From Candidatus Aminicenantota bacterium (lineage in GTDB: Bacteria > Acidobacteriota > Aminicenantia > Aminicenantales > Aminicenantaceae), in NCBI GenBank assembly GCA_016926925.1, contig JAFGNQ010000197.1, positions 1-7,621 on the forward strand: a stretch of 7,621 bases of DNA, written 5' to 3'. Each line of letters starts with the position of its first letter. Position 1 is the first letter of the stretch. Both the position numbers and the translations under genes were made by a program. This document shows, one piece after another, positions 5,322 to 7,621 of this stretch. The notes beneath the pieces were generated by a model. The model searched no databases. It was given only the letters and a program-made list of their open reading frames with translations, and was not told where the DNA came from.

Positions 5322-6119
5322 TCATTTTTTAAAAGTGAGGACGCGCCCGACTCCCATCTCGACAAAATTCGCACCGTAGGCTTCTCTAAACAGACCGATC
5401 TGTCTTTCTCCTGTGCAGTGTGTAGCCCCGCATTTGGACACACCCAACTCTTTAAATTGAGCGATGATTTCCGCCACAGCCTCATCCGAGTGTTCGAGAA
5501 GATGAAATCCGCCAAAAACGGTGTCAATGGGTTTGTCGAACATGGATTTGGCCTTTTTCAAAATGTTGACGATACCTTGATGAGAACAGCCGGTGATGAT
5601 CACCAACCCATCATGCGTGTCTAATATCAAGGACTGCTCCGCTATTCTCCCGCCTTTCATTTCTCCGGTCGAGTAGACGCCGTCACACAACCTGACCGGC
5701 TCGTCTACCGGAGTGGATGCGGCTCCTGCTTTCTCTATAAATTGGTAGAACTGCTTGGAAAAGGATTTAGGGAAATAAACGACAACTCCGTTGTTTTCAT
5801 TTAAAAACGCCTTAAGACCGCCCGTGTGATCGCCGTGTTCATGCGATATGACGACAACTTCCACTTCTGAAGAATCCATATTCAACAATCGAATATTATG
5901 AAACAAGATGTTATCTTTTGTTCCCGTATCGAAGAGAATCGTCTTTTCAGCTCCCTGAATCAAACAGGCGAATCCCCAATCGGCCTGTGTGCCCTCCGCA
6001 TAAACATAATTGTCATAGAGGATGGTCACTTTGATCTGACTTGAATCGGAAGAGGCTGCAGTAAAAGGAATTGACACAAACAGCAAAAACACTGACAGAC
6101 AAAACAGGATACGTTTCAT
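5322..6119 (-). CDS. Exported metallo-beta-lactamase-fold hydrolase (COG1237 type)
   Basis: This 265-residue protein starts at ATG 6119, with GGAGG 5 nt before it. Residues 1-22 are a signal peptide ending in T-A-A, so the enzyme should be periplasmic or outside the cell. The metallo-beta-lactamase fold is clear: FDTG at 63-66, the metal motif H93-E-H95-G-D97-H98, GCSH with H180, FGGFH with H206, and THCTG with H234, enough ligands for a two-metal site. The order and the GCSHQG / GGFH / ATHCTGE blocks match the COG1237 group, which databases name after a methanopterin-type 7,8-dihydropterin-6-yl-methyl aminofuranosyl phosphate synthase. That reaction is unlikely for an exported bacterial copy, so I call it a metal-dependent hydrolase of unknown substrate. 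It starts 19 bp after the FAD enzyme stop and is surely co-transcribed with it. Confidence 0.93.
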   Translation of the reverse strand: MKRILFCLSVFLLFVSIPFTAASSDSSQIKVTILYDNYVYAEGTQADWGFACLIQGAEKTILFDTGTKDNILFHNIRLLNMDSSEVEVVVISHEHGDHTGGLKAFLNENNGVVVYFPKSFSKQFYQFIEKAGAASTPVDEPVRLCDGVYSTGEMKGGRIAEQSLILDTHDGLVIITGCSHQGIVNILKKAKSMFDKPIDTVFGGFHLLEHSDEAVAEIIAQFKELGVSKCGATHCTGERQIGLFREAYGANFVEMGVGRVLTFKK

Positions 6120-6124
6120 TCTTT

Positions 6125-6130
6125 CCTCCA
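6125..6130 (-). promoter_or_regulatory. Ribosome-binding site that decides the metallo-hydrolase start
   Basis: TGGAGG on the minus strand lies 5 nt before ATG 6119. A GTG at 6131 in the same frame overlaps this site and has none of its own, so the shorter form, with a clean signal peptide, is preferred. Confidence 0.8.
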
Positions 6131-6138
6131 CTTAACGT

Positions 6139-7621
6139 TCACCAGGTTTTCATGATTTCGGCGAAACATTCCAGACCGCTTGACAGGACCCCTCCGTACC
6201 CATGCCCGGGGCTGGTCCAAGCTCCTGACAGGTACAGGTTTTTGATGGGGGTCTTGTGTGGAAACCTCCGTGGAACGGAATTGTCCACAGTCTGGTTCCA
6301 TCCGTAAACGGCTCCCCGGAAGTTTCGCGTATAGCGAATGTTTGTCAGGGGCGTTCCGATCTCTTTGACGGCGATGCATTGACTCAACCCGGGAAGCAAG
6401 GATTCTTCCACCTTTTGGATCAGAATGTCGGCCATCCTCTCTTTCTCTTTCCTGTAATCCGCCTTGTCTCCTTTCCAGTAATCTTCCGCGTATTGCTCCC
6501 AGTGATCATAGCCCTGGAGGGCAATGATGCCGAGTGTGTTCTTTCCTTCGGGTGAATATCCGTCGTAAATATTGTCGTAGATTGACAATCCGAATTCGGA
6601 ACTGGAAAAATCCGCTTTCAGCATACCCTCATAGTCGGCATCGAAATCGTATCCCTGGAAAAAAAAGATTTCTGAGTCCTTGATGCCGACTTCCTTGACA
6701 AGATCCTTGTTCAGGCCGAGGAATACCAGAAACGAGGAAAAACTTACACTCAGTTTTTCCATCTTGGCATGGAGGTCCTTCAAGTAGTCCCCTTCGTCAA
6801 GCATTTTGCCGAACGTGTCGAAAGCATTGGCGTTGGATACCACAACCTTGCCCGTGTAGGTAGCACCCTGCTCGGTTTGCACCCCGATAGCGGCATGATC
6901 TTTGGTCAATATTTTATCCACAGGTGTTTTCAGCAGGACCTTTCCTCCTTTGGATACGATAAAATTGACGAAGGCATCGCTGATTTTCTGGGACCTCCCG
7001 ACCGGATAGAACCCCCCATCTTCAAGGTAGCCGATAGCGGGAAGCGCATAGTAGAAGCTGGAGAGCTTGGATGGAGGAAGGCCGTAGTAGCCCCACTGCG
7101 CCGAGATGATAGCCTTGAGCTTCGGATCTTTCACGCGCGCATCCAACATGCTTCCCCATGTTTTATTAAAGCCTTTGAACAAATACGGGTACTCTTTCGG
7201 AAAACGGGACATATCCACTTGATCTTGCGCCGCTGAGATTTTTGCGACATCCCTTCCTAAGCCTTTCATGTCTTCAAAAATCCCTTTGATCCCCTGCTCT
7301 TCCTCCGGATAAAGCCGGCAGAGATGCTTGATATAGGCTTCAAGATCTCTGTTGGGAACGGTAATGTCGTGGTCGGGAAAAATCGCCCTGTAGAGGTTGG
7401 GATGTTCGACAAACTCGACTTCCGTGATTTCCGGAAAACCGGAAATGAGGTTGCGGATTCCTTCCCTCTCTCCTGCTCCGGTAGAATGAAGTGAGGCATC
7501 GAAGACAAATCCGCCGGGCCGCTTGAAGGCGGTTGCATATCCGCCGGGTTTGTCGTGCAGCTCGAGAACGAGGGTTTTGAACCCCTGCCGGGCAAATGCG
7601 GCCGCACAGCTGAGCCCTCCA
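6139..7621 (-). CDS. Carotenoid isomerase / phytoene desaturase / retinol saturase-type FAD oxidoreductase, partial at N-terminus
   Basis: The frame is open from the TGA at 6139 to the right edge, giving 493 residues with the start missing. An internal ATG at 7269 is not the start, since family sequence continues upstream of it. The first visible residues, GGLSCAAAFA, are the end of the dinucleotide-binding GxGxxG loop. They are followed by TLVLELHDKPGGYATAF with the adenosine-binding acidic residue, and F-x-FDASLHSTGAG. About 12-18 residues should be missing. A second FAD-binding stretch, Val-Val-Val-Ser-Asn-Ala-Asn, lies near 6830-6850. The C-terminal block (about 6142-6290) has Y-G-W-N-Q-T, PIKNLYLSGAWTSPGHGYGG and SSGLECFAEI, the FAD-closing motif of this superfamily. 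Members isomerise, desaturate or saturate polyene or isoprenoid lipids. No carotenoid synthesis gene is in view, so the substrate is open. It leads the three-gene operon with the metallo-hydrolase. Confidence 0.93.
   Translation of the reverse strand, partial: GGLSCAAAFARQGFKTLVLELHDKPGGYATAFKRPGGFVFDASLHSTGAGEREGIRNLISGFPEITEVEFVEHPNLYRAIFPDHDITVPNRDLEAYIKHLCRLYPEEEQGIKGIFEDMKGLGRDVAKISAAQDQVDMSRFPKEYPYLFKGFNKTWGSMLDARVKDPKLKAIISAQWGYYGLPPSKLSSFYYALPAIGYLEDGGFYPVGRSQKISDAFVNFIVSKGGKVLLKTPVDKILTKDHAAIGVQTEQGATYTGKVVVSNANAFDTFGKMLDEGDYLKDLHAKMEKLSVSFSSFLVFLGLNKDLVKEVGIKDSEIFFFQGYDFDADYEGMLKADFSSSEFGLSIYDNIYDGYSPEGKNTLGIIALQGYDHWEQYAEDYWKGDKADYRKEKERMADILIQKVEESLLPGLSQCIAVKEIGTPLTNIRYTRNFRGAVYGWNQTVDNSVPRRFPHKTPIKNLYLSGAWTSPGHGYGGVLSSGLECFAEIMKTW

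Noticed and set aside
7266..7607. Minus-strand 113-codon open frame at the right edge
   Set aside because: It is out of frame with the FAD enzyme, whose nucleotide-binding motif reads clearly through the same bases up to the edge.

Overview
The window looks like an ordinary chromosomal stretch of a bacterium with about mid-range GC content (judged by eye). Shine-Dalgarno sites are strong (GGAGG, AAGGAG, AGGAGG) and the genes are compact, but spacing is loose in places. There are no RNA genes, mobile elements or CRISPR arrays. The taxon cannot be fixed from this sequence. Two Sec-type signal peptides, a family 9-like binding module on an exported hydrolase, DUF169 and DUF4870 proteins, and a carotenoid-isomerase-like flavoprotein together suggest an environmental, possibly anaerobic lineage such as Desulfobacterota or Aminicenantes. 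That is a guess from gene content.

Nine genes are supported. Two run off the window edges. From left to right: (1) a minus-strand exported protein, truncated at its C-terminus by the left edge, with an N-terminal family 9-like beta-sandwich module and the start of an alpha/beta-hydrolase (esterase) domain; (2) a minus-strand zinc-ribbon protein with a regular glycine lattice; (3) a minus-strand single-pass membrane or anchored protein of unknown function; (4) a minus-strand DUF4870/Tic20-like membrane protein. Then, divergently on the plus strand: (5) an SRPBCC (START-like) ligand-binding protein and (6) a DUF169 protein. Converging on these from the right on the minus strand is a three-gene operon: (7) the partial carotenoid isomerase/phytoene desaturase/retinol saturase-type FAD enzyme, (8) an exported metallo-beta-lactamase-fold protein of the COG1237 type, and (9) a 123-residue protein I do not recognise.

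The right-hand operon is tight: 19 bp separate the FAD enzyme from the metallo-hydrolase gene, and about 61 bp separate that from the third gene. The divergent region at 3234-3414 holds a near-consensus sigma-70 promoter for the DUF4870 gene and two short palindromes upstream of the SRPBCC gene. Genes 1-4 all point the same way but are 106-212 bp apart, so they may be several transcripts. Three minus-strand genes carry inverted repeats at or beside their stop codons, which may be mRNA 3'-end structures.

I see no convincing new defence, mobile or RNA system. The most unusual object is the zinc-ribbon protein, with its five-residue glycine lattice, ten-residue super-period and one phase slip. 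The hydrolase fusion, the exported COG1237 protein beside a lipid-type FAD enzyme, and the unrecognised 123-residue protein also deserve a second look.
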